A stretch of DNA of 64,000 bases from Burkholderiales bacterium (GCA_015075645.1 JABTUF010000003.1:372001-436000), one strand, 5' to 3'. Counted from the stretch's first letter, positions 28,575-37,648 are shown. Notes: a model not told the origin generated them from the letters alone. Numbers and translations are program-made.

Positions 28575-29510
28575 ATGTGGGCGCTGGCGCCAACTTCTGC
28601 GAACGCAGCAGCAATCGGCGAACTCGCGGGGGCAGTTGCAGGTGGCTTCGCCGCTGGTGGAATTCAGGGAGGGAACGTTCAGAGTGCCGTCGCCGGAGCG
28701 ATGTCGGCGAGCATATTCTTCGCGGCAGGAAGCATTGCCGGTGCAGCGGCTGCAGATCAAATCGTGGGATTCGGTCGCGGGGGAATCGGCCGAGTGGCCC
28801 TACACGCAGGAGCTGGGTGCTTCACCGGCGCTGCTATGGGTGGAAGTTGTGGGAAGCAAGCTGTCGCTGGAGGCTTTTCAGAGCTCGCTGGGCCGATTGT
28901 GGATCGGGCGAGTACCAATGTCGCATTCGGTGTCGTCGCGCACGCTGTTGCAGGCGGTCTAGGATCGATGGTGGCTGGAGGGAGATTTGAAAATGGTGCG
29001 ATCACCGGGGCCTTCGGATATCTATTCAACCAAGTGGCACATCCGGGTGACGATGAGTTCGCGAACGGAACGCCGGGTCAGCAGCAGCTAAGTGCGATGC
29101 ATGAGGCCGGAGTGAGAGCGGCCGAGAACGGGACGGTCGTAATTGAGGAACTCGGTTGGCTCGGAATTGGTAGCATAGGCGGTCGAGTACTCGGCGGCTT
29201 GACCCGATTCTTTGGAGTAGGTTCGCGAGTTGCAATTAGCGAAGGGAGACTCGGGCATATCTTCCGTGATGCAGAAGGCCATCTACTCGATACGCCCGCC
29301 AATCGCGCATTGCTTGTTGATGTCGCAAACAATCGTGCCGCGCGATTGGGTAAGGATCGATTCGGGAACATTTGGAATGCAGCGACGAGAGAGGATGGCA
29401 CACAAGCATGGGTACAGATTCGCAATGGCCAAATTGTTAATGGGGGAGTGAATTCGACGCCCCGGACATTCAATCCTCATACAGGGCTATCAAGCCTCGA
29501 AAAGCCGTGA
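28575..29510 (+). CDS. orphan Rhs toxin tip 1 (pre-toxin region plus C-terminal toxin domain)
   Basis: Rhs homology resumes at 28562 but in a different frame from the giant protein. The first Met, at 28575, opens 311 residues. Residues 1-150 are the Ala/Gly-rich constant pre-toxin region shared with the other two tips and end at TGAFGYLFN. The remainder is unique. Its last 85 residues (GHIFRDAEGHLLDTPANR, GKDRFGNIWNAA, WVQIRNGQIVNGGVN, GLSSLEKP) resemble C-terminal toxin domains of CDI/Rhs systems, perhaps of the BECR ribonuclease group; this assignment is from memory of motifs and is tentative. The stop overlaps the immunity start by 4 bp. Without the Rhs body the tip has no delivery system, and whether it is translated is unknown. 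Confidence 0.65.
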   Translation: MWALAPTSANAAAIGELAGAVAGGFAAGGIQGGNVQSAVAGAMSASIFFAAGSIAGAAAADQIVGFGRGGIGRVALHAGAGCFTGAAMGGSCGKQAVAGGFSELAGPIVDRASTNVAFGVVAHAVAGGLGSMVAGGRFENGAITGAFGYLFNQVAHPGDDEFANGTPGQQQLSAMHEAGVRAAENGTVVIEELGWLGIGSIGGRVLGGLTRFFGVGSRVAISEGRLGHIFRDAEGHLLDTPANRALLVDVANNRAARLGKDRFGNIWNAATREDGTQAWVQIRNGQIVNGGVNSTPRTFNPHTGLSSLEKP

Positions 29511-29719
29511 GTAGCCAACATCAGTCGTTGAGAGAACTTACGAAGGAGCAGGGATATGCGGCAATGTTCGAGTTCCTGCAGCTGTATTGGGAATATGACC
29601 GTTCCGACGACATTGCAATCTTGCTGGGCGCGCTAGCGCTCCAGCCGGATGGTCGTCCGGCAGACCCGGCGTTGTGGGCAGACTGGATCATTGCCTGCGA
29701 GAAGGTGCTGGAAAAATAG
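29507..29719 (+). CDS. immunity protein for toxin tip 1 (CdiI-like)
   Basis: This 70-residue acidic protein starts at a GTG inside GTGA, overlapping the toxin stop by 4 bp, the normal coupling for a toxin-immunity pair. The pattern YAAMFEFLQLYWE, SDDIAILLGAL and DGRPADPALWADW matches small CDI/Rhs immunity proteins that I recall next to this kind of toxin. Predicted role: binding and neutralising the cognate C-terminal toxin in the cytoplasm. The frame is intact. Base composition is clearly less GC-rich than the chromosomal genes, as in the toxin tip. Confidence 0.7.
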   Translation: MSSQHQSLRELTKEQGYAAMFEFLQLYWEYDRSDDIAILLGALALQPDGRPADPALWADWIIACEKVLEK

Positions 29720-29892
29720 CTAGTGCAAACTCGTTTCTGTAAATTGGCCTGGGCGGCGTCGAACGATCTGGTCGGGCGTCATCGAAGTGAGCAAGCGAGC
29801 GAATAAGTAGGGTCAGATTCGACTTTCGACTGAGAGATCAATCGGATCAGACTCGATTGATACGCGGTGATCGACCGAGTGCTCACTGATTG
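29720..29892. other. spacer between immunity gene 1 and displaced Rhs core
   Basis: These 173 bp hold no gene. The end of the spacer (29847-29874, TCAGACTCGATTGATACGCG and eight more bases) is repeated with three mismatches at 36112-36139, after the second immunity gene. A shorter part (AGACTCGATTG) recurs at 49646-49656 beside another core fragment. It looks like a cassette-junction sequence. Confidence 0.5.
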
Positions 29893-30859
29893 CGGTCGAG
29901 ACCGCCGGCCTCTCGGGCAACGAGAAGTACCGGCAGCGGCAGAAGGCATCGGGCGGAGGCGAGGTCGAGGTCTACTACGACGAGCTGCAGCGCGAAGTTC
30001 GGCGCGCGAGCAAGGCGTTCATCGACGGTACCTACGCCACCACCACGCTCGCCTACGACGCGGCGGGCCGCAAGGTCACCGCGTCCAAGCCCGCGGGTGG
30101 CGGACTGGTCACCACGGCGTGGACCTACGACGCGCTCAACCGTCTCGCCTCGGAGACGATGACCGGGACCGGCTTGTCGCTCACCTCGAGCTACGCCTAC
30201 GGCGTGACCGGGTCGCTGGTGGTCGACGGCGCGACGGTGGGCCCGCTGAAGTCGGTGTCGATCACGCAGTCGGGGACCGGCATCACCGCCCGGACCAGCG
30301 TCAAGACCACCAACAGCCAAGGCCAGAGCGTGCGGGTGACCGACGGGCTCGGGAATCACACGAGCTTCGTCTACGACGCGATCGGGAACCTGCTGAAGGC
30401 GATCGGGCCGACGGGAATCACGGAAACCATGACCTACGACCTGCGCGGTCGCAAGGTCACGCTCGCGAACCCGGACAGCGGCAGCTGGAGCTACGAGTAC
30501 AACGGCGCGGGCGAGCTGGTGCGCCAGACCGACGCGAAGGGCCAGGTCACGCGCAACTTCCACGACAGCCTGGGGCGGGTTGTCGAGCGGCGGGAGCATC
30601 CCGGCTCGGAGGCCACGACCCCGTTCGTGACGGTGACGAGCTACGACCGCTACGCAGACACCTCGGCATGCGCCTTCGGCAAGGGCAAGGCCTGCGAGGT
30701 GCGCACCGCGACGGTGACGCGCGCTTCGGTGGGAGGCGCACTGGCCAATCCGCAGGTGCGCCGGTTCAGCGCGTTCGACAACGCCGGCCGGGCTACGACC
30801 GGGACCACGGTGATCGACGGCCGCAGCTACGTGTCGACCACCTCGTTCGACGCCAACGG
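29893..30859 (+). pseudogene. displaced Rhs core fragment 2, left half (interrupted by IS21-family element)
   Basis: The sequence matches the giant gene from 26388 to 27360, beginning abruptly inside the YD repeats (VETAGLSGNEKYRQRQKASG) and running in one open frame to DAN-G at the IS junction. It is two codons shorter than the first copy in one variable stretch. Long runs downstream are identical to copy 1, implying recent duplication or gene conversion. There is no start codon of its own; an internal ATG at 30159 is unlikely to be used. Removing the IS and one 7-bp repeat joins it in frame with 33549-35707. Confidence 0.8.
30853..30859. repeat. 7-bp target site duplication (left copy)
   Basis: CCAACGG immediately left of the IS21-family element is repeated at 33549-33555 immediately right of it. 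Uninterrupted rhs copies carry the sequence once. Confidence 0.85.
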
Positions 30860-30982
30860 TGCGCATTCCGGCGAAGTTGACCGCTGAATCCGACGATGAT
30901 GACCGCGTGGAGAGCCGCGGTGCGTGGGGTTCAGATTCTAGCGTGGGCGGTCATCATCGTGGTTGATGCTGGGGTCGGGGGA

Positions 30983-31732
30983 TCATTTCTTGGCCGCCGG
31001 CGCGGCGGCTTTCTTGCGTAGCGATTCGCCCTTGAGTGCGAGCCGATGACTGCCATGCACGATGCGGTCGAGGATGGCATCGGCCAGGGTGGGATCGTTG
31101 AGGTAGGTGTACCAATGCTCGACCGGGACCTGGCTGGTGATCAGGGTGGCCTTGCCGGTCGTGCGGTCGTCGAGCAGTTCGAGCAAGTCGTTGCGTTCGG
31201 ACTGGCCGATCGGCGCGAGGCCCCAATCGTCGAGAATCAGGAGGTCGGTCCGGGCGAGTTGCTGCAGGCGCCGGCTGAAGCTGCCGTCGCCGTGGGCGAT
31301 GCGCAGTTCTTCGAGCAGTCGGCCGAAGCGGGTGTAGAAGACGGCGAAGCCCTGACGACAGGCGGCTTGGCCCAGCGCGCAGGCGAGCCAGGTCTTGCCG
31401 AGGCCGGTAGCGCCGGTGATGAGGATGCTGTGGCCGCTGCGAATCCAGTCGGCGCCGGCGAGGCTCGCGAGCTGACGCGGATCGAGACCGCGGGCGCTGC
31501 GGGAGTCGAGGTCCTCGATGCAGGCATCGGGATACTTGAGCTTGGCCTGCTTGAGCAGACGTTCCAGGCGCCGGGTGTCGCGCCAGGCGAGTTCGCGGTC
31601 GACCAGCAGGCCGAAGCGGTCTTCGAAGGCGAGACCGGTAGCCGCCGGTTGGGTGAGTTGCTCTTCGAAGGCGCGGGCCATGCCATCGAGGCGCAAGGAG
31701 CGCAGGTGGGTCACGGTTTGTTGGGTCAACAT
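30983..31732 (-). CDS. istB: IS21-family helper ATPase IstB
   Basis: This 249-residue AAA+ protein has Walker A GATGLGKT near residue 108 and Walker B LLILDDWG near residue 170. It has the usual IstB length and the N-terminal [14 protein letters not shown] module. It assists IstA in target selection. The start has an AAGGAG site 6 bp upstream and lies 21 bp after the istA stop, so the two are cotranscribed. Confidence 0.93.
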   Translation of the reverse strand: MLTQQTVTHLRSLRLDGMARAFEEQLTQPAATGLAFEDRFGLLVDRELAWRDTRRLERLLKQAKLKYPDACIEDLDSRSARGLDPRQLASLAGADWIRSGHSILITGATGLGKTWLACALGQAACRQGFAVFYTRFGRLLEELRIAHGDGSFSRRLQQLARTDLLILDDWGLAPIGQSERNDLLELLDDRTTGKATLITSQVPVEHWYTYLNDPTLADAILDRIVHGSHRLALKGESLRKKAAAPAAKK

Positions 31733-31753
31733 TGAACGATCTCCTTCAACGGG

Positions 31754-33298
31754 TCAGTGGTAGTACTCGGGGCCGCGCACGTTGGCGTGCGCGGGCAGGA
31801 CGGCGTCGTCGAACAGCGTGGCGGTGGTCGGTTGGCGGTCAAGGCCGGCGGCGAGGATGGAGGCGACCGACTTGCGGGTCTTGGCGCCGAGCGCGAGGGC
31901 CCGCGCGCAGCCGGCTTCGAGCCGGGCGTCGCCGTACTTGCGCGCCAGCGCCAGCAACCCGAGGCAGGCCCGGTAGCCTTGCTCGGGATGCGGCTTGGAT
32001 TCGAGCAGATGCGCGACCAGGTTCCCGGTCGCCACGCCGATGGTTCCCGCCCAGTGCAGCAGCCGCGCCGGGGTCCATTCCCGATGCGCGCGATGCGCCG
32101 CCGGCATGTGCTCGGCGACCGTGGTGTACCCGCCGCGACGATGCGAACGGGCGTGGCTCGCCACCCGTTGATGGCGGAACAGCACCTCGACCGTGGTACG
32201 GGTGATCCGCAGTTCGACTTCCTGGCCGACCAGGGCGTGCGGCACCGAGTAGTAGTGATGCGCGAACTCGACGTGGTAATCGAGACGGGAGACCCGTGCC
32301 TTCTTGAAGTCGGCGTACTCGAAGGCGGTACCCGGCAGCGGCCGCAACGCCGGCCGGTCGAGCAGGTCGAACCAGCTGCGGCGCGAGCCCTCGAGCTTCT
32401 GGAACGGCCGGTCGTTGAGTTCGCCGAGCAGCTGCCGGATCGCGGTGTTGAGTTCGGCCAGGCTGTGGAAACGCCAACGCCGCAGCCGGGCCAGAATCCA
32501 ACGCTCGACCAGCAGCACCCCGGCTTCCACCTTGGCCTTGTCCTGCGGTTTGCGCGGCCGCGCCGGCAAGATGGCGCAGCCGTAATGCTCGGCCAGCGCC
32601 TCGTAGGTGCGATTGGCGATCGGCTCGTAGCGGTCCGGGTCGCGGATCAAGGCCCGCGGATTGTCGGGCACCAGGAGTGCCGGCGCGCCGCCGAAGAACG
32701 TCAGCGCGTTGACGTGCGCCGCGATCCAGTCGGCTTTCGACTCGGCGGCGGTGGCCTCGGCGTAGGTGTAGTTCGACGCGCCCCACACCGCGACGAAGAT
32801 GTGCGCACGGGTGATCTCCCCGCTGGCCGGGTCGATCAGCGGGACGGTCGGGCCGGCGTAGTCGACGAACAGCTTCTCGCCGGCGACATGGATCTGCCGC
32901 ATCGAGCGACGCAGCAACTGCCGGAACTCGATGTAGCGCTCGCAGAAGCGCGACCGGCTGTAGGGAATGCCCTGGGCTTGCGCCCGGTACTCCTCCCACA
33001 GCAATTGCAGCGTGACGCCCTTGCGCCGTAGCTCGCGATGGATGGCGGCGAAGTCGGGAGCGGCAAACTGCGGGTAGACGTAGCGCTGTCCATGCAGCCG
33101 CGCGTCCAGCGCGGCGTCATCGAGCTCCAGCGCTTCGTTGTGCGTCAGCTCAGCGCCCGTGGCCGCGGCCAGATAGTTCGCTACCGAGCCCTTGGCGATG
33201 CCCAGCGCGGCGGCGATCCGGGCATTGGACAGCCCACACTCATGCTTGAGGCGGAGAACTTCTCGAATTCGTCGCATGGCAATCCGGTTGGCTGGCAC
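31754..33298 (-). CDS. istA: IS21-family transposase IstA
   Basis: The product (514 residues from the GTG at 33298) has an N-terminal helix-turn-helix (LKHECGLSNARIAAALGIAK), the DDE catalytic core with Asp in LFVDYAG, Asp in LVPDNPRA and Glu in KVEAGVLL, and a C-terminal beta-barrel and tail. AGGGAG precedes the GTG well. A TTG six codons further upstream is a less likely start. Full length and uninterrupted. Confidence 0.92.
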   Translation of the reverse strand: MPANRIAMRRIREVLRLKHECGLSNARIAAALGIAKGSVANYLAAATGAELTHNEALELDDAALDARLHGQRYVYPQFAAPDFAAIHRELRRKGVTLQLLWEEYRAQAQGIPYSRSRFCERYIEFRQLLRRSMRQIHVAGEKLFVDYAGPTVPLIDPASGEITRAHIFVAVWGASNYTYAEATAAESKADWIAAHVNALTFFGGAPALLVPDNPRALIRDPDRYEPIANRTYEALAEHYGCAILPARPRKPQDKAKVEAGVLLVERWILARLRRWRFHSLAELNTAIRQLLGELNDRPFQKLEGSRRSWFDLLDRPALRPLPGTAFEYADFKKARVSRLDYHVEFAHHYYSVPHALVGQEVELRITRTTVEVLFRHQRVASHARSHRRGGYTTVAEHMPAAHRAHREWTPARLLHWAGTIGVATGNLVAHLLESKPHPEQGYRACLGLLALARKYGDARLEAGCARALALGAKTRKSVASILAAGLDRQPTTATLFDDAVLPAHANVRGPEYYH

Positions 33299-33430
33299 CG
33301 CAGGCTCCCTGAGCAAAAGGGATCGAGGGTACCGAGCCGAAGGTTCGAATTACCACGCACCGCAACGTCGCCAGCGCGATCACGAGCCCGAAATCCGGGC
33401 ATCGTGACCGCCGATCCGACCATCTTGACC

Positions 33431-33540
33431 GCGGTTTCCGACGTACCCGCCAAAGCGGTCAACATCCGTCGGATTCACCGGTCAACATCGTCGGATTCAG
33501 CGGTCATCATCCGTCGGAAACCGCGGTCACGTTCAGTCGG
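33431..33540. repeat. tandem short repeats at the right end of the IS21-family element
   Basis: Four related blocks of about 22 bp, each with the core GCGGTCAACAT and TCGGATTC or close variants, follow one another up to the element tip. Multiple terminal direct repeats are the known transposase-binding architecture of IS21 elements. Confidence 0.65.
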
Positions 33541-33548
33541 AATACACA

Positions 33549-33555
33549 CCAACGG
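33549..33555. repeat. 7-bp target site duplication (right copy)
   Basis: CCAACGG, the partner of 30853-30859. Deleting 30860-33555 restores a continuous reading frame across the junction. Confidence 0.85.
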
Positions 33556-35707
33556 CCGGGTGGACAAGCTGCAGTACCCGTCGGGATACATGGTGGTGAA
33601 CCGCTACACGAGCTGGAGCGGCGCGCTCGACCAGGTGGCGCAGTGGACCGGCACGGCCATCGGTCAGGTGCACTGGACGATGGGAGCCCGGCACCCGGAC
33701 GGGCAGGCGGGATACGGGTCGCTGGCCGGGACGAGCTTCGCGCGCAACTACGACGGGTTCGGGAGGGTGTCCGACATCACCGCGGGGGTGGGCGGCAACC
33801 CGATCTCGCTGCAGAACGCGCACTACACGTTCGACGCGCTGGGGAACCTGACCCAGCGCAGCGAGAGCGTGCTCAACCCGGGCACGCAGAGCTTCGCCTA
33901 CGACCAGGTCGACCGGCTCACGAGCTATGCCGGGCAGAGCGCTGCCTACGACGCGGCGGGGAACCTCACCAGCCGCGCGGGCACGAGCTACAGCTATCAG
34001 GCCGGCAGCCACCGGATCACGAGCTACGGGGGCACCGGCTACGGCTACGACGCCAACGGGAACGTGACTGGCATCAGCGGGAGCACCCCCCGCACGATCA
34101 CCCCGACCGCGTTCAACCTGCCCGCGACGATTACCCAAGGCGGCACGACGCTCGCCTACGTCTACGACGGCGGGCACCGGCGGATCAAGGAGACCTCGAC
34201 CAGCGCCGCCGGCACGACCACGACCTACTACCTTGGGGGCTACGAGGAGCTCACCCGCACCGACGGGATCGCCGAGCGGCGCCATTACCTGGCCACGCCG
34301 GACGGGACGGCGGGGATCCACATCAGCAGAAGCGACGGCACCACCGCGCCGCGCTACTGGCTCACCGATCACCTGGGGAGCGTGGTAGGCGAAGTCGATC
34401 AGGCCGGGGCACTCAAACAGAGCGCGACATTCGGGGCGTGGGGAGACCGGACGCAGGTCGTGCAGGCCGACCCGAGGGCCGAGGATCGCGGATTCACCGG
34501 CCACGAGCACCTGGTGGAGGTGGGACTGATCCACATGAACGGGCGGGTCTACGACCCGATCACCGGCAGATTCCTCGCGGCAGACCCGCTGATCCAGGAT
34601 CCGTACGACGCGCAGAGCTACAACCGCTACAGCTACGTCAGGAACAATCCGCTCTCCTTCACCGACCCGTCCGGCTACAGTTGGTGGACCAAGTGGAGGA
34701 AGCCGGTTATCGCGATCGCGGCAGCGGCGATCATCAGCCCATTAGTCGCGGCGGAAGTAATGTGGGCGCTGGCGCCAACTTCCGCGAATGCAGCTGCAAT
34801 TGGCGAACTCGCGGGAGCGGTTGCGGGTGGCTTCGCTGCTGGTGGAATTCAGGGTGGGAACATCGAGAGTGCCGTCGCCGGAGCAATGTCGGCGAGCGTA
34901 TTCTTCGCGGCGGGAAGCATCGCTGGTGCAGCGACTGCAGATCAGATCGCGGGGTTCGGTCGTGGGGAAATCGGCAGGGTGGCACTCCACGCAGGTGCCG
35001 GGTGCTTCACCGGTGCTTCTATGGGCGGAAGCTGCGGGAAACAAGCCGTCGCCGGAGGCTTTTCAGAGCTCGCTGGGCCGATCGTGGATCGTGCGAGCAC
35101 GAATGCCGCGTTTGGTGTAGTCGCGCACGCGGTTGGAGGTGGGCTAGGATCGATCGCGGCTGGAGGCAAGTTTGAAAATGGAGCTATGACCGGAGCGTTC
35201 GGCTACCTCTTCAACCAATGTGCTCACGGCTCCTGTGCGACCGAGTTTGAGCAGTTGATGTACGACTGGTGGCCCGGGTACAAGGCCGGGACTTTGCTTC
35301 ACAATCAGATTTGGGGCGATGGGAGTTGGACCGGTTGGGAGGTTCTGGACGCCGCATCGGTCGGCTTGGGATTCGCGGGCCGCGGAGCGCAACTCGGTTC
35401 GGCGGCGAGGCAAGCTGCACATGCCGAACAGATGGGTCTCCTTCGAGAAGCGGGAAGCCGCCTCGGGAATTTCTCGGTAGGAACTGTGGACAGCATCGCC
35501 GATGCGAATGCACTCGGCAAAGCCTGGGTGGGACCTGGCTACCGGGTATCCGACAGCGGGCGAGCGTGGCTTAGCCTAGATGGGACCAAGGTCTATCGAC
35601 CGCCAAACATGAAACCAACATGGGGCGAGTACCAGGCGAACTTCATGCGCATCAATCCCGACAATGGGCGTGCCATGTCCAACGCGCACCTGAGCATACG
35701 ACCGTGA
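33549..35707 (+). pseudogene. displaced Rhs core fragment 2, right half, with toxin tip 2
   Basis: This continues the core interrupted at 30859 and keeps its frame through NGRVDKLQYPSGY to the complete core end (YSYVRNNPLSF, DPSGYSWW) that the first copy has lost. It continues through the Ala/Gly-rich constant region, which ends at GAFGYLFN near 35218, and a unique tip of about 163 residues. The tip ends with AWVGPGYRVSDSGRAW, DGTKVYRPPNMKPTWG, QANFMRI and SNAHLSIRP, a pattern I associate with a widespread C-terminal toxin of Rhs and filamentous-haemagglutinin proteins whose activity I cannot name. The reading frame from the IS junction to the stop is intact; only the 5' part is separated by the IS. 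Confidence 0.75.
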
Positions 35708-36042
35708 AGGCGCGGCTGCGGGAACTGACGCTCGCCAGCGGGCTGCCCCTGGAGCAGCTATCGCCTCGTTGTTTGGAAGTAACTGTCCAGGCAGTTCTAG
35801 GGCCGGACCCAGGTGATGGTGATGAACTCTTCGACTTTTCGGTTCGAGTCGGTGTCGACGCGCAGGATTTTGGATCGGGTGGATATGCCTGGGCCGGGAA
35901 AACGCTGATGATGCAGGCATTTGATCCGATGCGGGTCAGCGAAGCAGTGTCGGAGCTCTTGGCCGAAGTGGAGGGGCAAGACTGGGCTTCGGTCGTGTCC
36001 CAGCTACGCGAGCATATGCGATGGGAATTCGACATCAGTTGA
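35704..36042 (+). CDS. Imm8-like immunity protein for toxin tip 2
   Basis: The frame starts at a GTG that overlaps the toxin stop (GTGA) and encodes 112 residues. The pattern CLEVTVQAVLGP, DELFDFSVRVGVD, WAGKTLMMQAFD and a C-terminal WASVVSQLREHMRWEF is that of the Imm8 immunity family. Predicted role: neutralising the toxin domain encoded directly upstream. Intact, with lower GC content than the core. An ATG exists only inside the toxin frame upstream, so the GTG is preferred. Confidence 0.7.
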   Translation: MKARLRELTLASGLPLEQLSPRCLEVTVQAVLGPDPGDGDELFDFSVRVGVDAQDFGSGGYAWAGKTLMMQAFDPMRVSEAVSELLAEVEGQDWASVVSQLREHMRWEFDIS

Positions 36043-36331
36043 ACAGCCGGAGCTTGAGCAGCAGCTCGCCGAGTCGTTCCGGTTTGAAGATCAATGGGAA
36101 GATCATTGGGGTCGGACTCCATTGATGCGCGGTGATCGATGTACAAGTTCAGTATTTCTGCGAGTGTACATGTTCAGTATTTCTCCGACACTCGGGTCTA
36201 TCGAGCGGTTGGGTCTACTGGCTGATTTCGGCGGTCGCGTAACCCACTTCGTCGGCAGCGGGCGACGCGAAGTCGAAAGCGTAGAGAAGTTCGGATCAGA
36301 CGCGACGGTCGGCTCATCTGGTCGTCGCCGT
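36043..36331. other. spacer after immunity gene 2
   Basis: About 290 bp with no supported gene. It contains the second copy of the cassette-junction sequence (36112-36139, 25 of 28 bases as at 29847-29874) and a tandem-like duplication of ACATGTTCAGTATTTCT-type sequence around 36145-36187 (GTTCAGTATTTCT occurs twice). Confidence 0.5.
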
Positions 36332-36751
36332 CGAGGAGTCCTTCGAGCTCGACGGCAGCGCGCTCGCGACCACGACCTGTTCGGCGGCAGCCTGCGACTC
36401 GTCAACCGTACGACGAACACCTGGCGAGCACGCCGCTCGCAGTCCTGCACGGTCGCGAACTGCCAGCCCGCGGGGACGGGTGGATTGCCGGTCGGCGACC
36501 CGCCGCATCCGTACATCTACGAAGCGCACCTGATGGTGTCGCAGGAGGAGGCGTTCGAGCTCGACGGCAGCGCGCTCGCGATCACGACCACGAGAGTAGG
36601 GGAGTTGAGCGGCGCCGAGGACATCGCGAGCATCGACGCTTACGGCAACCCGCTCACGGTGACCGTATCGACGAGCGACGCGTCGGGCGGTAGCTACCTC
36701 AAGACGACCACCAACACTTACGCGGCGGCGAACACGACGAACTGGGTCGTC
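36332..36751 (+). pseudogene. displaced Rhs core fragment 3 (mosaic, truncated by an IS91-type end)
   Basis: From 36377 the sequence matches the giant gene from 25485 (LFGGSLRLVNRTT...TAAANTTNWVV) up to 36751, where an IS91-type terminus begins. Directly before it, 36332-36375 is a second, out-of-frame copy of a short downstream stretch (FELDGSALATTT), so the left edge is a rearrangement scar. No start codon or complete domain remains. Confidence 0.75.
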
Positions 36752-36977
36752 AGGGATAGTAAATCCAACGCCTCCGGAGTCGTCGGAGGCAGCATAGCAG
36801 GCCGCGACTCACTCGAGCGACGGGAAGCTGGGGGCGATGAGGGGTCGCTGCGCGGCTCGGGGAGCCCTGCGGGCGGGTGTTTCGCGAGGGTCAGGGAGTT
36901 CGCAGCGCGCGCCGGCGGCCGTGGGACACGCACCGGCCCGGCGTCGCGCGCGGCGGGCGGTCGACGCTCGGCGTTAC
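36752..36977. mobile_element. solo IS91-family terminus (copy A)
   Basis: The 226 bp are nearly identical to the region between the terminus and the transposase stop codon of the element at 42527-44091. The segment begins AGGGATAGTAAATCCAACG, contains the hairpin GCCTCCG-loop-CGGAGGC at 36770-36790, and the match stops just past the position of the transposase stop codon. No transposase follows here. Confidence 0.8.
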
Positions 36978-37244
36978 GTGGATACCCTCGGTGAGTACGA
37001 CGATGTCGCCGGCGATGCGTCCGTCGTACGGGCCCGCGATCAGGATGATCGTTCGCCGAACAGGCGATACCCGTGGCAAACGCGCGTGCTGCGCACGCGC
37101 CGTGGGACCGCCCTCGTCGCCGTCCCGGACGGCCCGTCCGGGACGGGTCTCACGTCGGTGGCGCCAGCCGGTTCGTGACGCGCCCGATGCCGTGACCGCC
37201 GCCGAAACCCGCGCCGTCGAGGCTCCTTGCGGCGAAGACGAATA
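36978..37244. other. non-coding or truncated sequence next to IS91 terminus A
   Basis: No gene is supported. A perfect inverted repeat around 37122-37144 (GTCCCGGACGG and its complement) could form a strong hairpin. A minus-strand frame opening at 37079 reads RRTIILIAGPYDGRIAGDI up to the IS junction and may be the start of a gene cut by the IS. Confidence 0.35.
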
Positions 37245-37568
37245 TCACCGACGCGTCTTCCCGCGCCGGCGAGCCGACCGCCAGGCAATCGTCGTCCGTA
37301 TGACCGCCCAAAGGGTAACGATGGCGATCAGTGGCCAGATGAGCAGCAGGTCGACGCGTATGTTCGCCTCCGGCGTGACTGCCCCGACCAGCCATTCCCA
37401 CGCGGCATACGCGAGCCACAGCAAGGCGGGGACCCACATGACGTTGCCCGTCGGCGACCCGCGCATTGCAGTCATGCCGATACCGGCCCAAAAGCCGAAG
37501 TGGACCAACGCCACCGCGAATACGTGGAGCGGGTGCGCGACCAACACGCGGGCAAGGACCTCGACCAT
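37245..37568 (-). CDS. small integral membrane protein
   Basis: The 107-residue product from the ATG at 37568 (GGGGAAG ribosome site upstream) has three hydrophobic segments, roughly residues 4-32, 45-65 and 75-98, followed by a basic tail RSARRRGKTRR that should be cytoplasmic. The family is not recognised. It follows the small periplasmic protein gene by 80 bp on the same strand. Confidence 0.55.
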   Translation of the reverse strand: MVEVLARVLVAHPLHVFAVALVHFGFWAGIGMTAMRGSPTGNVMWVPALLWLAYAAWEWLVGAVTPEANIRVDLLLIWPLIAIVTLWAVIRTTIAWRSARRRGKTRR

Positions 37569-37648
37569 CGTCTTCCCCGACGGGGCGGTGAAAGCGTCGG
37601 TATTCGCCGGACCGTTCAAGGCCGTCGGCGCGGTGAAGACAGGCGCTG

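Larger units (their letters stand above)
30860..33548 (-). mobile_element. complete IS21-family insertion sequence (2689 bp)
   Basis: The element is bounded by imperfect inverted ends TGCGCATTCCG (30860-30870) and, on the other strand, TGTGTATTCCG (33548-33538), both with the 5'-TG of IS21 elements. A 7-bp target duplication flanks it. It encodes istA and istB in order on the minus strand. Several copies of a short repeat (GCGGTCAACATCCGTCGGA and variants) lie at 33450-33540, with related copies at 30871-30906; these are probably transposase binding sites. Nothing suggests it is inactive. Confidence 0.9.

Noticed and set aside
33038..33548. Apparent start of the second Rhs protein inside the IS21-family element
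   Set aside because: The upstream part is antisense to istA and merely in frame with rhs by chance; the rhs homology begins only at the IS boundary.
37122..37144. Perfect palindrome near IS91 terminus A as a terminator or IS end
   Set aside because: No U-tract follows and the sequence is absent from copy C of the element, so neither role can be supported.
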